DNA from: Nissolia schottii
Lineage: Eukaryota > Streptophyta > Magnoliopsida > Fabales > Fabaceae
NCBI GenBank assembly: GCA_003254905.1
Contig: QANU01016478.1
Span: forward strand, 76,333-140,332
Direction of reading: 5' to 3'
DNA length: 64,000 nt
In this document: piece by piece, positions 11,491-23,760 of the stretch
How the letters are laid out: each line of letters begins with the position of its first letter
Position numbering within the stretch: position 1 is the stretch's first letter
Notes under the pieces: generated by a model
Database searches by the model: none
Told to the model about the DNA's origin: nothing
Seen by the model: the letters and a program-made list of their open reading frames with translations, nothing else
Translations under genes and position numbers: made by a program

Positions 11491-12529
11491 TGACAAAAAT
11501 AAATACTTTTTTTATTACATATTAAATACAAAATAACTTATTTATAAATTACTTTCAGAATTTATTTTCACATAATGATTTAAATAAACTATTTATCTAA
11601 ATCGATCCTTAATCTAGTTTTGATTTATCGACATATTGTCATTCATCCATACATTGTTACGCCAAAAAAAAATGTTTATCTCTTATATGTTTTACTCCAA
11701 AAATTATGTATATAATCAAATTTAATTGGATGATACTATTAAAATAAAAAATACATAATCACTCCGTCAAAATTAATCTCTCAAACTATATAAGTTTAAA
11801 ACGCAAGTTTAATAATAAAAAGTCCAATTGACAAATAGAAAAAAAGGCATGCTTGAGTGAATTTTTCTGTGGACCATGCATAACAACTAAGGTGGTTAAG
11901 ATCTCATTTAAACTTTTAAACTTTTACGATTTTATGATTTTGAAAAGGTCATTTGATCTCACTACTTTCAGTTGGATCAAATAACCTTACTATTTAGATC
12001 GTATTACAATTTTACGTTTTTATTTTACTTTTCTAATCTTACATAAGATATTGATTTTAACAAATTTGAAAGCAACAACAAATAAACAATGTTAGTATAA
12101 AGCAAACACATCTTAAGGTATTATTAAGAGTCTCTATTATTGGCTTCCTTTATGTTACCAAAAAAAACAAAATAAAAAATCATTGGCTTTCGGCTCCAAA
12201 TCCACGTAAAGGAATTAGAAATAAGAATGTACTAGTAACTAGTACTGCTTGGATTAACCACAATTATATAATCATCGAGTACATTAATTAAAATGAGTGG
12301 ATTAAACTAACTAAAAGTGCTTTTACTAGATTACCCTAGATAGCTTGGACCACCGTGTATCTTTCCATAAAAAATAAGAAAAAAAAAACTAAAATCTCAT
12401 AATCATTGATTTGTTCAAATTAAATTAAATAAAAATAAAGGCGAATTATACTAGCCTCATTTATTAATGTGGAGTTAGTTAAGGTAATGGTGAGTCTTAT
12501 TCCTTAATTAATGGTCTCGAGCTCGAGTT
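11491..12529. other. AT-rich spacer
   Basis: No supported gene or RNA. AT-rich throughout. Confidence 0.5.
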
Positions 12530-13046
12530 TCGAAATAGATAAAATTCTTGAAAATTTTATTGAAATAAAACAAAAATGTACCTCATTCCTACAATAAACC
12601 AATTGTAAAGTTGTTCAAAAAAATAAACCAATTTTTTTATAAAGGCAGTCGATTTAAATTGCCTCCCGTGTTATACTTTATTTTCTATTTATTTTAATTA
12701 AAAGTCGATTTAAATTGATTTCTAATTTTTTTAAAATAAATAAATAAATAAGTCGACTTCTTCATTGTAAAATTGTATGTATGCATTATATTGTATTTTC
12801 TCATAATGTATGCATTGTGCCAACCATCCACCTATTTAATAAGAATGAATTCTCTTATGCTAAAATTGGTCATGTTTAGTCATGTTATGGGATAGAAAGA
12901 CACACATTTTAAATAAGTGAAGCCCTCTTAAAAAGGTAAAATCGAATTCAAAATATTTGTGTCATTCTCTCTTATAGCATGACTAAACATGACCAATTTT
13001 AACATGAGATGGTCTATTCTCTTATTGTATATATTTACTTCATAGT
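12530..13046 (+). mobile_element. Left arm of a large foldback element
   Basis: This arm of about 517 bp is the reverse complement of 23230-23760, with many small differences. Shared blocks include GAAATAAAACAAAAA, AGTCGATTTAAATTG, GTAAAATTGTA, CATAATGTATGCATTGT, CCAACCATCCAC and TATATTTACTTCATAGT. Inside the arm, 12857-13009 forms its own hairpin of about 50 bp per side. Before the CACTA insertion the element would have been about 1.4 kb. Confidence 0.75.
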
Positions 13047-13311
13047 AAAAAAGACTTCATCTTACAAAAAAAAGGGAATAAAAAACGAATTCCTCTATGC
13101 TTAATGATTAAATGATTCATTTTAGGAAGAAATAAAATTGTCATGACTTTTTTGATGGAGCGGTGCCTTTCAAAACAACAAAGATATAATGCACATCAAT
13201 AAAAAAACAGGTGGTTTGTCACGTGATTCGTGGAGTAAATATGTTTTTCACTATTTTTTTTATAATTTTTAGAATTAAATTTGTTATGGACTAATATTAT
13301 AATACATTAAA
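13047..13311. mobile_element. Left part of the foldback element's loop
   Basis: Sequence between the foldback arm and the CACTA insertion site. AT-rich, no coding content. The 3-bp target duplication ATC occupies 13312-13314. Confidence 0.5.
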
Positions 13312-13314
13312 ATC

Positions 13315-13815
13315 CATAATAAGAAAAACGCTAGTTACTGTCAGATTTATCGTTAGTTTTTTCCAATTGTCGTCAAAATTTTGGCTTTCTCTCATATTTA
13401 CCGTCGAAAAGTGGATTGACAGTATAAGCCTTGATGGTAACTTATTACCATCGGATTAACATAGCCGACGGTAATTATTGTCAGTGTCGACTGACGCAAA
13501 TGGCGGTCAAAGAACGGTTTGTATTGAACCATTTATCATCGACTAAAACTGACGTTAATAATATCAATATTTTATTCTATTTATCGTCGGTTAATTTTGA
13601 CAAAAATTTAATGTTATTTATACATAAATTTTTAACGATTTACCATCAGTGATAGCCAACGATGATATATCAAATTTACTGTTGGCTCTAGTCGACAGTA
13701 ATTTGTTCAAATTACCGTCGAAAAGAACCAACAATAATTATGAATATTATATTACTATTTTGAAAATATTACCGTCAGTAGATTACTATAGGCAATGTCC
13801 GATGGTAAAGATAAT
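13315..13815. repeat. Left terminus and subterminal motif cluster of the CACTA element
   Basis: After the terminal repeat come about ten copies, in both orientations, of a TACCGTCG / CGACGGTAA motif, often paired as short palindromes such as ATTACCATCGGATT ... CCGACGGTAATT. Such clusters are the binding sites of TnpA-type proteins in En/Spm elements. This end is more mutated than the right end. Confidence 0.75.
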
Positions 13816-14361
13816 TGATTTAAAAAAAATTATTGTTTAATTACTATTATTATGTAAATAATTATATTAATATTTAATATAATAAATTATATATTAAATA
13901 AATATTTAATAATATAACTATTTAATTAAATAAAAAATTAATTGAATTATTATTTAATTCAATCAATTATTTAATTCTATAAATTATATACAAAATAAAT
14001 ATATAATTATATAATTATTGAATTAAATAAATATTAAATTCAACAATAATTTTAGTAAATATAATAAATAATTTAACAGTTATCTAATACCGACATTCCA
14101 TATAAAATTAAAAGGTTTAATTTAATATTTAATTAAATAGATGTACATTTAATCCAATTAATGTTTTTTATTAAATATAATAAATAATTAAATAGAATAT
14201 ACAATCAAATATTTATCTATTTATTTTAATACATAAATAATAAATTATCCTTATAAATAATTAAATACTAAAAATGAATTTGTGCAATAGAAATTAATAA
14301 AAAAAATTACACATAATATTTAAATGAAATTGTGTTACAAATTCTCAAATAATTACATATA

Positions 14362-17300
14362 CTATTCTGAAAGTTCAAAATTGTCATCATAATTTTCAGA
14401 GTTAAGTTCATCATTGAACTCTTCTTCTTCACTATCACTGTCTACATCAATTTCTTCATCACTTGCATGTTGTTGGAGGTTAGGAAGTTCAACTATGTCA
14501 GGGTTATCATCAAATGTACTGCTGCCTAATGTGGTAGGCAATGAAGACTCAACAATTATCATTGCCGAGATTGGCCCCGTCAGTTGATATGCTTGATCAA
14601 CTGTATTGTTTGAAGATTCTATGTCATCAACTCAATTTGACCACTTGGTTTGCATTTCATCACAACTTTCCAACTTGATTGGCTAGCTCCCGGATAGTTT
14701 GAGTAATAAAATTGTTTTGCTCTTTTAGCAACAATGAACAAATCATACCCCTTATACCACCTTGTACGATTAATCTCAGTAGTCTTGTAGTCGGGGTGAG
14801 TTTGAGTTCTATTTGGATCATACCAACACAACAGAAAAGTACAACATGATGAGATTGATCATTGTGTTCATATTCTAATTCAATAATTTATTTAAGCACT
14901 CCATATCAATCGTTGGTTCTTTCATCAGCATTAGAGTATTCACCCTTAACCCAAATAGCACTATTGTTTTTCCTTTGTCTAGTTGACTATTCAGATATGT
15001 GAAATTTGTATCTGTTAACAAAATAAATGGGCCAACTAATTTCTTTGTTCATAAGTTCCCATGACATACTCATCAAGTGATGGTCACTGCTACAATGATT
15101 TTGCACCTATATAGATTTTAAAACTAAGTTATACATATCCGATTACGATAAAGGAAATCATTCGATTGAAATGTATAGTTTAAAGTTAAACACATACATA
15201 ATTTGTAAACCACTAAGGAAACATTTGATTGGAGCATTGATCATTGAATTGTTGTTGAAACATCATGTAAACACGCATCAACATAATCAACATTTTTAGA
15301 AACTGCGAATTAATAAATTAAACAAGATTACAAGGATCGATTGAATTTACTGGTAATACAGAAACACTTCTTCACAATTCTGCAAAACAACCAAGTGAGT
15401 TGTCACCCTTTATTGTGCATTCAACCAATAATTGTTTTCTCTTCTAGTTGCGCGTCCAATTTGATTGAAAATTGAAAATGTCGACTGATTAGACATTGCA
15501 ACACCATCATTGTTATATCCTATTGTAGTTCTATTGTAATTAACATTAGCACCTAAGTATTATGAACAAAAGTAAGAAGTTTCCTTGGTTAAGAATGCTT
15601 GGCATATCGACCCCTCAACTTGAGCCCTGTTTTTTACTGTTCTTTTGAACACTCCCATGCACCTTTCAAATGGATACATTCACCTGTACTGAACTGGACC
15701 ACACATTTGGCTTTCGTAAGCTAACTGTATAGGAAAATTCTCCATTACATCAAAAAAATGCTGAGAGAAACACCCTCTCAAGTGAAAAAAGGATAATGGG
15801 AATGTTTTGCTTCATGACTAAGAGGTCTTCAATGTCAATAGGTGACGAGCATAGGGTTTTGAAAAATTGGTTCAACTCACATATCGATTTCAACATGCTT
15901 TTTGGTAGTTCTTTGAATACAATTAGGAGAAGACACTGGATAAGCACATGGCAGTCGTGACTCTTCATGCCAACCAACTTACCTTATGCAGTATTGACAC
16001 ATTGAGCCAAGTTAGATGCATAACTGTCAGACATTTTCAGATCTTGCAACCAATGAAGCACACTTTGAACTTGTTGCTTGTTCAGGGTGTAGCACGCTTT
16101 TGGCTTCATGAAACAACCACAAGAAATTTGTTGTAGGTTCAACTCAGGACGTCTACAAAATTGTTTAAAATCTAGGTTTGCCTTCTCGTTGTCTTTGGTC
16201 TTATCGGTGTCCATGATAATATGTATTATATTATCAAAAACATTTTTTTACAATATGTATAACATCTAGACAATAACGAACCAAATTATCTTTCCAATAC
16301 AGCAATCCAGAATATACTTTTCTTAGTCAAGTTATGTTCTTCCCCATAACCTTGAAACCCAACAACTTTGCTAACTTCAGTAATCTTCAAAAGATGTCTA
16401 ATCCTCCTCAAAATCTCAAGGCCAGTTAATCTTCGTGGAAGCTCTTCATTTTCAATTATGTTCTTTCGAAATCCATACTTATTATTCATAAACGTGTGCC
16501 TGAGTTCCAAGAATACCTAGTGAGAATCAAACCAAGGTTGTTTTCATCCGTAAGGTAGCCGAAATGCTTTAGTGTCTTCCATACAAATTGGACAGGCTAA
16601 AGTTCCCTGTGTCATCCATCCAGACAACGTTCTATAAGCAGGAAAATCGTTAATATTCCATATCAAATATGCCTTCAATACAAAATTCTGATTCCCAGAT
16701 ACGACATACGTAAGCACACCTGGATTCCACAGATAATTCAACTTATCTATCAAAGACTGAAGAAAAACATTAATCTTTGCTTTAGGGTTGCTCAAGCCGC
16801 GGATTACACAAGATAAGAACAGATAAGGGTCTTTCCTGCACATCTCAGGCGACAGATTTGAAGGTGTAACGATTACTGGCCAACATGAGTAAGGTTTGCG
16901 AAACTGATTGTTAGGATTAAACCCATCAGAACAAAAGCCTAATCTCACATTTCAAGGTTCTGCAGCGAAGTCAAGGTAAACTCTGTCAAAATGTTTTCAT
17001 GCTTCACCATGAGAAGGGTGAGTCATGCGACCATCGTTTCTTCTATTCTCAATATGCCATCTCATGTGCAGTGCCAAGCTTATTGATGTAAATAAACTCG
17101 TAAGTCTTGGAATTAAAGGCAAATAATGCATTTGTTTAAAAGGAACATCCTTATATCTCCTAGGATCTACTCTCTTCGGCTTAAACCTATCGACACTACA
17201 AAATTTGTATTGACTCAAGGTTGCATTGTCACTATAATACAACATACAACAAGATCGACAAGAGTCAATCTTGATGGACCTTCCAAGTTTAGAAAATACT

Positions 17301-17720
17301 TTCTTAGCCATATAAAAGTTTGTTGGAATTTTATTTCCCGATGGTGTCAGCTCTTTAATGAAGAAGTCACTGATCGAATGATCTCTCACTTTGATTAGCG
17401 TCTGACTTCATAGTCAATATCCTAGCTGCCACATATAATCTTGAATGAACAGATCCTTCCTACACTGAAGTGTTTGCTTCCTTTAACAAGCTATAGAAAT
17501 TTTCGGCATCTGGATTGGGTTCCTCATGTAGTAAGTTCTCATTATGCATGTAAAAGTCACATCCAAAAGCATCGTTAACCATTTGTGAATATCTATCACC
17601 ATTAACTATTTCTGGTTCATACTGACACCTATTGAACTCATGTACACCATTAACAATCACCTCTCCGTGGTCTACCCATATCCAATAATGCGGCTCTAAC
17701 CCATTCCTGTAAAGATGCAC
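14362..17720 (-). pseudogene. TNP2-type CACTA transposase, broken
   Basis: Domains appear in the family order on the minus strand. A transposase-associated domain lies at 17720-17460 (HEFNRCQYEPEI). Transposase_21 spans about 17389-16280, with RLGFCSDGFNP, PEMCRKDPYLFLS, INDFPAYRTLSGW and ACPICMEDTKAFRL. DUF4218 lies about 16000-15550 (SSPIDIEDL, CGPVQYRWMYPFERCMGVFKR). DUF4216 lies at 14831-14619, then an acidic tail. Around 16995 and 16949 two stops fall in one frame where the family has Trp (GEAWKHFD) and Arg (PRNVR). Other breaks include a stop after DTKAFRLPYG, a frameshift near 16300 (before WKDNLVRYCLD), and two stops near 16230. The enzyme would cut and join element ends; this copy is dead. 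Confidence 0.85.
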
Positions 17721-18387
17721 TCTAATCTATTCAACATCCAATATCTTACACCACTTGCACGAAAAACAAGGACACCTAGCTTTTTCCTTTGTCACAAATT
17801 GATCAATTGATTTAACTATTTGACAAAAGTAGTCCACGCCCTAAAAATTTTTGGCCTTTATCACTCCCTGATTCTCGTAGTATCTATCGTACATCCAAAA
17901 TCTATTCGATGGAATCATGTTTGCAAAAATTTTACACACGTATTACATTAACCAACGTGAATTTAATGATCTTAATTTAATTTCCTTATTACAGGATACA
18001 TTCTTAATTGCACACAATTATTCCTAAACTGTTCTAAAGCAGAATCCCTCCAATCTCCACAAATAACATGTAATCACCGTTGCCAACACAACAATTCAAT
18101 CAAGTTCGGAAAGAAACGCTAAACGTTCCTTCCACCAGTCCAGCCATACAACTCCAACCCTGCAAATCTATCCTTAGAAAATAAGTCTCTATCCTACGTA
18201 AGTTCATATATACATACCTAATTGTCATTACAAACTTGAGTGAGTCCTTCAATCCACAAAATGATGGCTTCTTCAATCTCCTAAATAAACATATCACCAT
18301 ACAAAAAAATCAATTAGAAATTAACATTATTTATGAAATTGAATGAATTAAAAAGAGAATAGTAATTATGTAATGACCTAGTAAGTA

Positions 18388-18560
18388 GTGGTGGTGGTGG
18401 TGGAGGTGGTTGTGGTGGTGGTCGTGGAGTGGTGGTGGTGGAAGTGTGTGGTGATGATGGTGTATAAGTTTGAGAGGTTGTTGAGATGGTAGCATAGTTG
18501 TGGGGAGTGGTGGTGGCAACAATGTAGTGGTGTTGGCTGCGATGTGGCGGTGGTGGTGGA
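18388..18560. repeat. GGT-rich simple repeat inside the CACTA element
   Basis: GGTGGT and GTGGTGGTGGAGG tracts. On the minus strand this reads as a histidine- and proline-rich frame (18331-18636), which I take to be a by-product of the repeat and not a gene. Confidence 0.75.
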
Positions 18561-18659
18561 GCAAGGAGAAGAGGAAAGGAGATGAGAAGAGAAAGAAGAA
18601 ATGTTGAAAATGGTATGGTAGTTGAGTGAAATTCAACTAAGTTAATTTTTAGAACATTA

Positions 18660-19010
18660 TCTGATAGTAACTGAAAATAGTCCAGTTGTAATCGCTTAAT
18701 TGAAACACATCATTGAATTTAATGGATTACCATCAGATTTGTTTAAAAAATCTGATGGTACAAAAAATAGGCGTGGCAATTTTGGTAAAGATTAACTTTT
18801 TTCCATTGGACACAACCAATGGTAATGCCCTATACCATTTAGGGTTTGTAGTTCCTGTCGGACAGAATCGATGGTAATTAGGTTTGTAGTCATCGTCGGC
18901 CAAGTACGACAGTAATACCCTAAACCCTTTAGGGTTGAGGTTTAGGTCTTTGACCTGAACCTTAGACGCTAATATTACCATCAGTTATTACTGATGGTGA
19001 TACATAAGAA
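18660..19010. repeat. Internal cluster of subterminal-type motifs in the CACTA element
   Basis: This region between the two transposase genes repeats the theme of the element's ends. Palindromes such as ATTACCATCAGATTTG ... AATCTGATGGTA (18724-18762), GGTAATG, TCGATGGTAATTA and TTACCATCAGTTATTACTGATGGTGA (18975-19001) are present. It lies upstream of the leftward TNP2 gene. Confidence 0.6.
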
Positions 19011-19039
19011 CCTAATAATTTATTAATTAATATTTATTA

Positions 19040-19262
19040 TTTACGAATTATTATTTATTAAACCTATTAATTAATTTATTTTATTAATTATTAACTAAAA
19101 TTAAGCGTATACTAATTGTTAAGCTTATTAATTAAATTATTTTATTAATTATTAACTAAAATTAAGCGTATACTAATTGTTAAGCATATTAATTAATTTA
19201 TTTTGTTGATTATTATCTAAAATTAAGTGTATACTAATTGTTAAGCCTATTAACTAATTTAT
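19040..19262. repeat. 61-bp tandem repeat, about three copies
   Basis: Copies share TTAAGCGTATACTAATTGTT at 19101, 19162 and 19223 (the third with one change), giving an exact 61-bp period. AT-rich and non-coding, inside the CACTA element. Confidence 0.85.
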
Positions 19263-19489
19263 TAATTCATTAAGTGTATTTATTATTTATTTATTAATTA
19301 ATAAAATTCAATTATGTAAAGCATCAAAAGAAATAAAAATTAAAATAAGGAAAAAATTTATTAAAATATGAACAATAAAACTCATTAAAACAAGATTAAC
19401 AAGTTCAAATTCAAAATAAACTTAAAAATACATCAAATCCTAAAAAGGAACAACAATAAAAGCTAATCTCCTAGATTTGCGACATCATC

Positions 19490-21290
19490 ATCGGAGGCGA
19501 CATCGTAATGGGCACTATCTTCGGAGGAGGACTCGGACATCAACAACTTAGGAGGCATGTCACGGGTCGTACTGCTCACTCCTCAAGCAGATCCACAAAT
19601 GTAGGCCCACAACGCCCAAAGCTTCTCGTTGAGCTTTTCCTTGTCTTTTTTCTTCTTCTTCAACTTTACATTTTGAAGCTCCTGAAGCACCAACTCGTGC
19701 CTCACCGCTTGCATGTGCAGCTCCTATTCATTTTGAATAGCCGCTCACGGAGCGACTCATTATCTGGCGTCGATGACAGCTCAGTAGATGCATTAGTCAA
19801 TTAAGGGCCCCTAGATGCAACTGAGAGTTGCGTCCTCTGGCCATAGACGTGGTTGCAATTCGTACCACCGACCATATCCAGCCAAACTATGTTCTCATTG
19901 GCGAAGGCTGGCTCGGTGTTGGGGGTGCACTCTCGACCTGCTGAATCTGAGTAGCCTGTAGTGCCTCATCAAAAGTAGCCTACAAAAAAAAATTAACTAT
20001 TAATATAAGAAATTAAAATAACAAGGAAAAAAATTATAATTATATAACGAATGTAAAAATTACTTACAGCAGTTTGTTCGGAGCACGCAGGCCACCTAGA
20101 CTTGTCTGCCTTCGTCATGTGGGTCTCGCAGAATAACTCATCCTTAGTCGACTCCCGACCTATCTGTCGGCACTGAATATTTAATTGTTTAAATTTATAT
20201 AAATTATATACTTCAAATTTAAATAAAAAATTAAAGTACAACAAATAATAATTGTAAGAAAAAAAATGCAAACATAATTATCATCTTGAGGCGTGTCGAG
20301 GGCAAGCTCACAGACCCTCCAGTGTGCACGTTGCCTTTTTGACCCTACGTCCGGGCACGCTTAGAGTTCTCAGACCTTGTCTTAAACTTGTATGAGGCCC
20401 AATAAGCATTTAGCTTAGCAAGCTACCCAGAGGTCAACTAGTCCAGATCTTTGTCCTTACCTAACTTAATGTCCCCTAGCAGCTGCTGGAGATGCTTGTC
20501 AGCCCTATAGTTGAATGCCTTCTTCATGCCGGCTTCTTCAAAAGGATCATACTGAAAATTATCCTGAAAATATAAATACTAAAACATTATTAATTAATTA
20601 AATAAATAATTTAATTTAAGCCTAACTTTTTATTTTAAAAAAATTACTAATAGTAATGCATTACCTTCCAAACGTTGAAGAGGCGATTGTTCTCTTCACT
20701 ACTATACTCCTGCCACTTACGGATGACTCTGTTGTAACATTTCTTCAGAGTCTCCGTCACGGCGTGACATGCAGTCTCATGGGGAATCCACTGATACAAA
20801 CATAATTAACAATATTAATAATGTTACAAAATTAAATAAATAGAAAGTAAAAGTTAAAACAAAAATAATTAACAAAACTTAACCACTATTGTTCTCCTCG
20901 AGTCAGATAGTGACTCGCCCTTGGTGTGTGGTGGATCCCTAAGACTAGTGCAGGTGGGAGTCTCCAGCTGTGGCAGCTGTGTTTATGGAGGAGATGGTGG
21001 AGGAGCTTGCTCGGTGTAGCTCCCAAACCACGCTGCCTATGATGACGACTGAGGTAGGAAGCTCAACACGGGAGCATCACCTGACTCCCAGGTCTAGTCG
21101 TCTCCGGCAACCTCCCTAAATCCTGAGGTTGGTATGAAACCGTCCCCCATGGTAGGGTTCAAGGATGCCGGAGTGCTGCTTGACATCCTCAATCCCCGAT
21201 CCCTGATCCCCTGCCCCTCCCCCTACTACCCCGCCTAGTAGATACGGGATAGTAGTTGGAGACCTGTCTTTTTCCTTTGTCGGTCATACT
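19490..21290 (-). pseudogene. TnpA-like / Transposase_24 (Ptta/En/Spm) gene remnant
   Basis: On the minus strand an ATG at 21287-21289 opens a basic N-terminus (MTDKGKRQV, then a GRGRGRG-like run) that stops at about 21197. Further exons follow between AT-rich introns. About 20795-20667 encodes TACHAVTETLKKCYNRVIRK. About 20565-20283 encodes DNFQYDPFEEAG, NAYWASYKFKTRSENSKRAR and VHTGGSVSLPSTRLK. About 20170-20070 encodes GRESTKDELFCETHMTK. This series matches the plant Transposase_24 family, including the THTGGS... and ELF..TH signatures. In En/Spm, TnpA binds subterminal repeats and assists excision. In-frame stops (for example at LDxLTSG in 20450-20420) indicate decay; exact exons are uncertain. 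Confidence 0.7.
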
Positions 21291-22439
21291 AAAAATAAAA
21301 AAATTAATTAAATATTCAAAAATAAAATATCAAAATAAGAACTAAAATATATTAAACTATTAACCTAAAAATTTTATTAATTATAAATTCTTTTAATGGT
21401 AACTATACTTGAATAATAAAATTAACAATAAAAATGAATAATGTATAAAAATATAATAATAGTGATTGTACATGTGGAAAGTACAATAATTATATAAAAT
21501 TCATGTGCACTCACATGTAATTATAATTTTATTCATTGTTTACTTTATTTATTTAATTTTATTGATCAAGTAACATTATCCTATTTATAATCTCTTAACT
21601 TGCAGGTATTTTTTCCTTTTCTACCTAACTAAGTACTACCATACAATACAATAAGTCATAACCATGGAATTAACTTTTTTAATGCGACTTCGTTATGCCC
21701 ATTTACTTTAAATTCATTTCCTATTTTCAATGAGAATCAAAGCCTATTTTTCGTTTGAAAAAATCTTCTTGTAATCACTTTTATGTGTCACCATATTAAA
21801 TACGCATCTTCTCTTTTCTTTTTTCCACTCCTCCTCGATCTTTCACACTCCTCTCTTTTTCTCTTTTCTCTCTTCTCTCCTCACTCTTCCTTCATTTTTT
21901 TCTGCTTCATTCTTTTTCTTCTTTTGTTTAGTTTTCTAGTTCTTGCTTCGATTTATCACATACACTAAAAAACACTAGTCTAAACAACCTAAAAAACTTA
22001 TTTTAACATATACAAGATTCACACAATTATTCTAACAACCAAACATAATTATTTCTATTTAACAACTAACAAAAATTAGAACTAATCTAACAACCTATTC
22101 TAATATTAATCTAACAACCTAACATAATTTTAACATAATCTAAACCTAACATAATATTAACCTAATAACATTAACAAATTTAACTAAAATAAATTTTTTA
22201 AAAAAACTAACTTGAATTGTTTTTAGTAGTGGGTGGCGACATAACCGAAGAGGGAGAGAAAGAGGAAGGTGGTGGTCGTGGCGAAGAGGGAGAGAAAAAG
22301 GAGGATGAAGAGTGTTGGCAGAGAGGGACAAAGAGGTAGAATGGGAAGGAGGGAGGGACATAGCTGTATATATAGCCTCCGTGAGGTCGCGGTGCTTCGT
22401 TATTACCGTCGGATAAATCTGACAATAACGTATCGACCG

Positions 22440-23160
22440 TTGTACACACGGAAAAAACGTGTGTTTGTTCATATTTTGATACTGTTACCGTCAAATTTGT
22501 CCGACGGTAACTAGTCGAACATTACAAGCGTGGGGAAAATGTGTGTCTGTTCATATCTTGAGACTGTTACTATCGAATTTTTCCAACGGTAACTAGTCGA
22601 ACATTACAAGCATGGGGAAAAACGCATGTCTGTTCATATTTCGAGACTGTTACTATCAGATTTTTTTTTTACGATAACTAGTCGAACGTTACAAGTGTGG
22701 GGAAAATGCGTGTCTTCATATTTTGAGGCTGTTACCGTTGGATATGTCCGACGGTAACTACTCGAACGTTACGCGTGTGGGAACACGTGCTTCCCCTCAT
22801 ATTTTGAGTCTATTACCGTCAGACAAATCCAACGAAAATGACACTAATCATTTCAAAAGTTATTATTATAGTTACCATCGAACTTTTTTTACGGTAAATT
22901 TTAGACTGATAAATGCTTTGTGTTATCGTTGGTAACTTTTGACGGTAACACGTTCACCTCACCACGCGCCACTTTGTGCCAATTCTTACAGAAGGTGTTA
23001 CTGATGCAAATTTTGTTCCGACGATAATTGTGGCCAAAATTGCTCCAGTTCAACCTAAAAGTCATTATCATCGATTTTATTTGTTATTTCTGATGGTAAT
23101 ATAGTCTAATGGAGTTTTGACGATAACGGTCTGACGGTAATTTGCATGTTTTTGATAGTG
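22440..23160. repeat. Right terminus of the CACTA element with about 83-bp subterminal tandem repeats
   Basis: Four to five units with starts near 22460, 22541, 22627, 22710 and 22790 each contain TTCATATTTTGA, then a palindrome of the type TTACCGTCAAATTTGTCCGACGGTAA, then CTAGTCGAACRTTACAAG. Single motifs continue to the terminal CACTATCAAAAA on the minus strand at 23160. This array is the presumed TnpA binding platform and promoter side of the element. Confidence 0.8.
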
Positions 23161-23229
23161 ATCTCTACTAACTCCTCACTCATTTATTTTTTCTAACTCA
23201 TGCAAAAAAAAACTTGAACTTTTATACAC
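23161..23229. mobile_element. Right part of the foldback element's loop
   Basis: Begins with the ATC target duplication (23161-23163) of the CACTA insertion. No coding content. Confidence 0.5.
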
Positions 23230-23760
23230 ACTATGAAGTAAATATATACAATAAGGGAATAAATTCTCTCACTTTAAAATTGATCATGTTTGGTCATATT
23301 ATGAGAAAGAAATACACAAATATTTTGAACTGGTCCTACCATTTTAAGAAATTTCGACTTGTTTAAAATGTTTGTGTCTTTCTCTCTCATAACATGACCA
23401 ATTTTAATATAAGAGGATTAATTCTCATGCAAATGTGGATGGTTGGTACAATGCATACATTATGCGAAAACACAGTACAATGCATACGTACAATGCGTAC
23501 AATTTTACTATGAAGAAGATGACTTAAGTCGACTTTTTAATTTTTAATTTTAAAAAATTAAAAATTAATTTAAATTGATTTTTAGTTAAAAATAAAAAAA
23601 AAGAAAATACATTACAACAAGAGTCAATTTAAATCGACTCCCTTTATAAGAAAACTAGCTTATATTAAAAATAACTTTGCAATTGGTTCATTATAGGAAT
23701 GCGGTATGTTTTTTGTTTTATTTCAGTAAAATTTCCAAAATTTTTGCTACGAGATTTCTA
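23230..23760 (-). mobile_element. Right arm of the large foldback element
   Basis: Reverse complement of 12530-13046 with scattered differences and small insertions. The inner edge is ACTATGAAGTAAATATATACAATAAGG; the outer edge lies near ATTTCAGTAAAATTTCC. It repeats the inner hairpin seen in the left arm. The outer ends are not sharp enough to name a target duplication, so a Mutator-like or other foldback family cannot be chosen. Confidence 0.75.

Larger units (their letters stand above)
13315..23160 (-). mobile_element. Complete but decayed CACTA (En/Spm) DNA transposon, 9846 bp
   Basis: The right terminus on the minus strand begins CACTATCAAAAACATG; the left terminus on the plus strand begins CATAATAAGAAAAACG, a mutated CACTA. 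Ungapped, the first 33 bases of the two ends agree at about 20 positions, including TTAC-GTCAGA. Both ends are flanked by ATC (13312-13314 and 23161-23163), the 3-bp duplication expected of this superfamily. Inside are a Transposase_24/TnpA-like gene remnant, a TNP2 transposase remnant, and subterminal arrays of TTACCGTCGGA-type motifs. Both genes read leftward. Stops and a frameshift show it cannot supply its own transposase. Confidence 0.9.

Noticed and set aside
18331..18636. Histidine- and proline-rich open frame on the minus strand
   Set aside because: It is the translation of a GGT/GTG simple repeat and has no gene context.
22460..22830. Regularly spaced repeats resembling a CRISPR array
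   Set aside because: Units are palindromic, diverge from each other, have no unique spacers, and lie at the end of a CACTA transposon in plant DNA.
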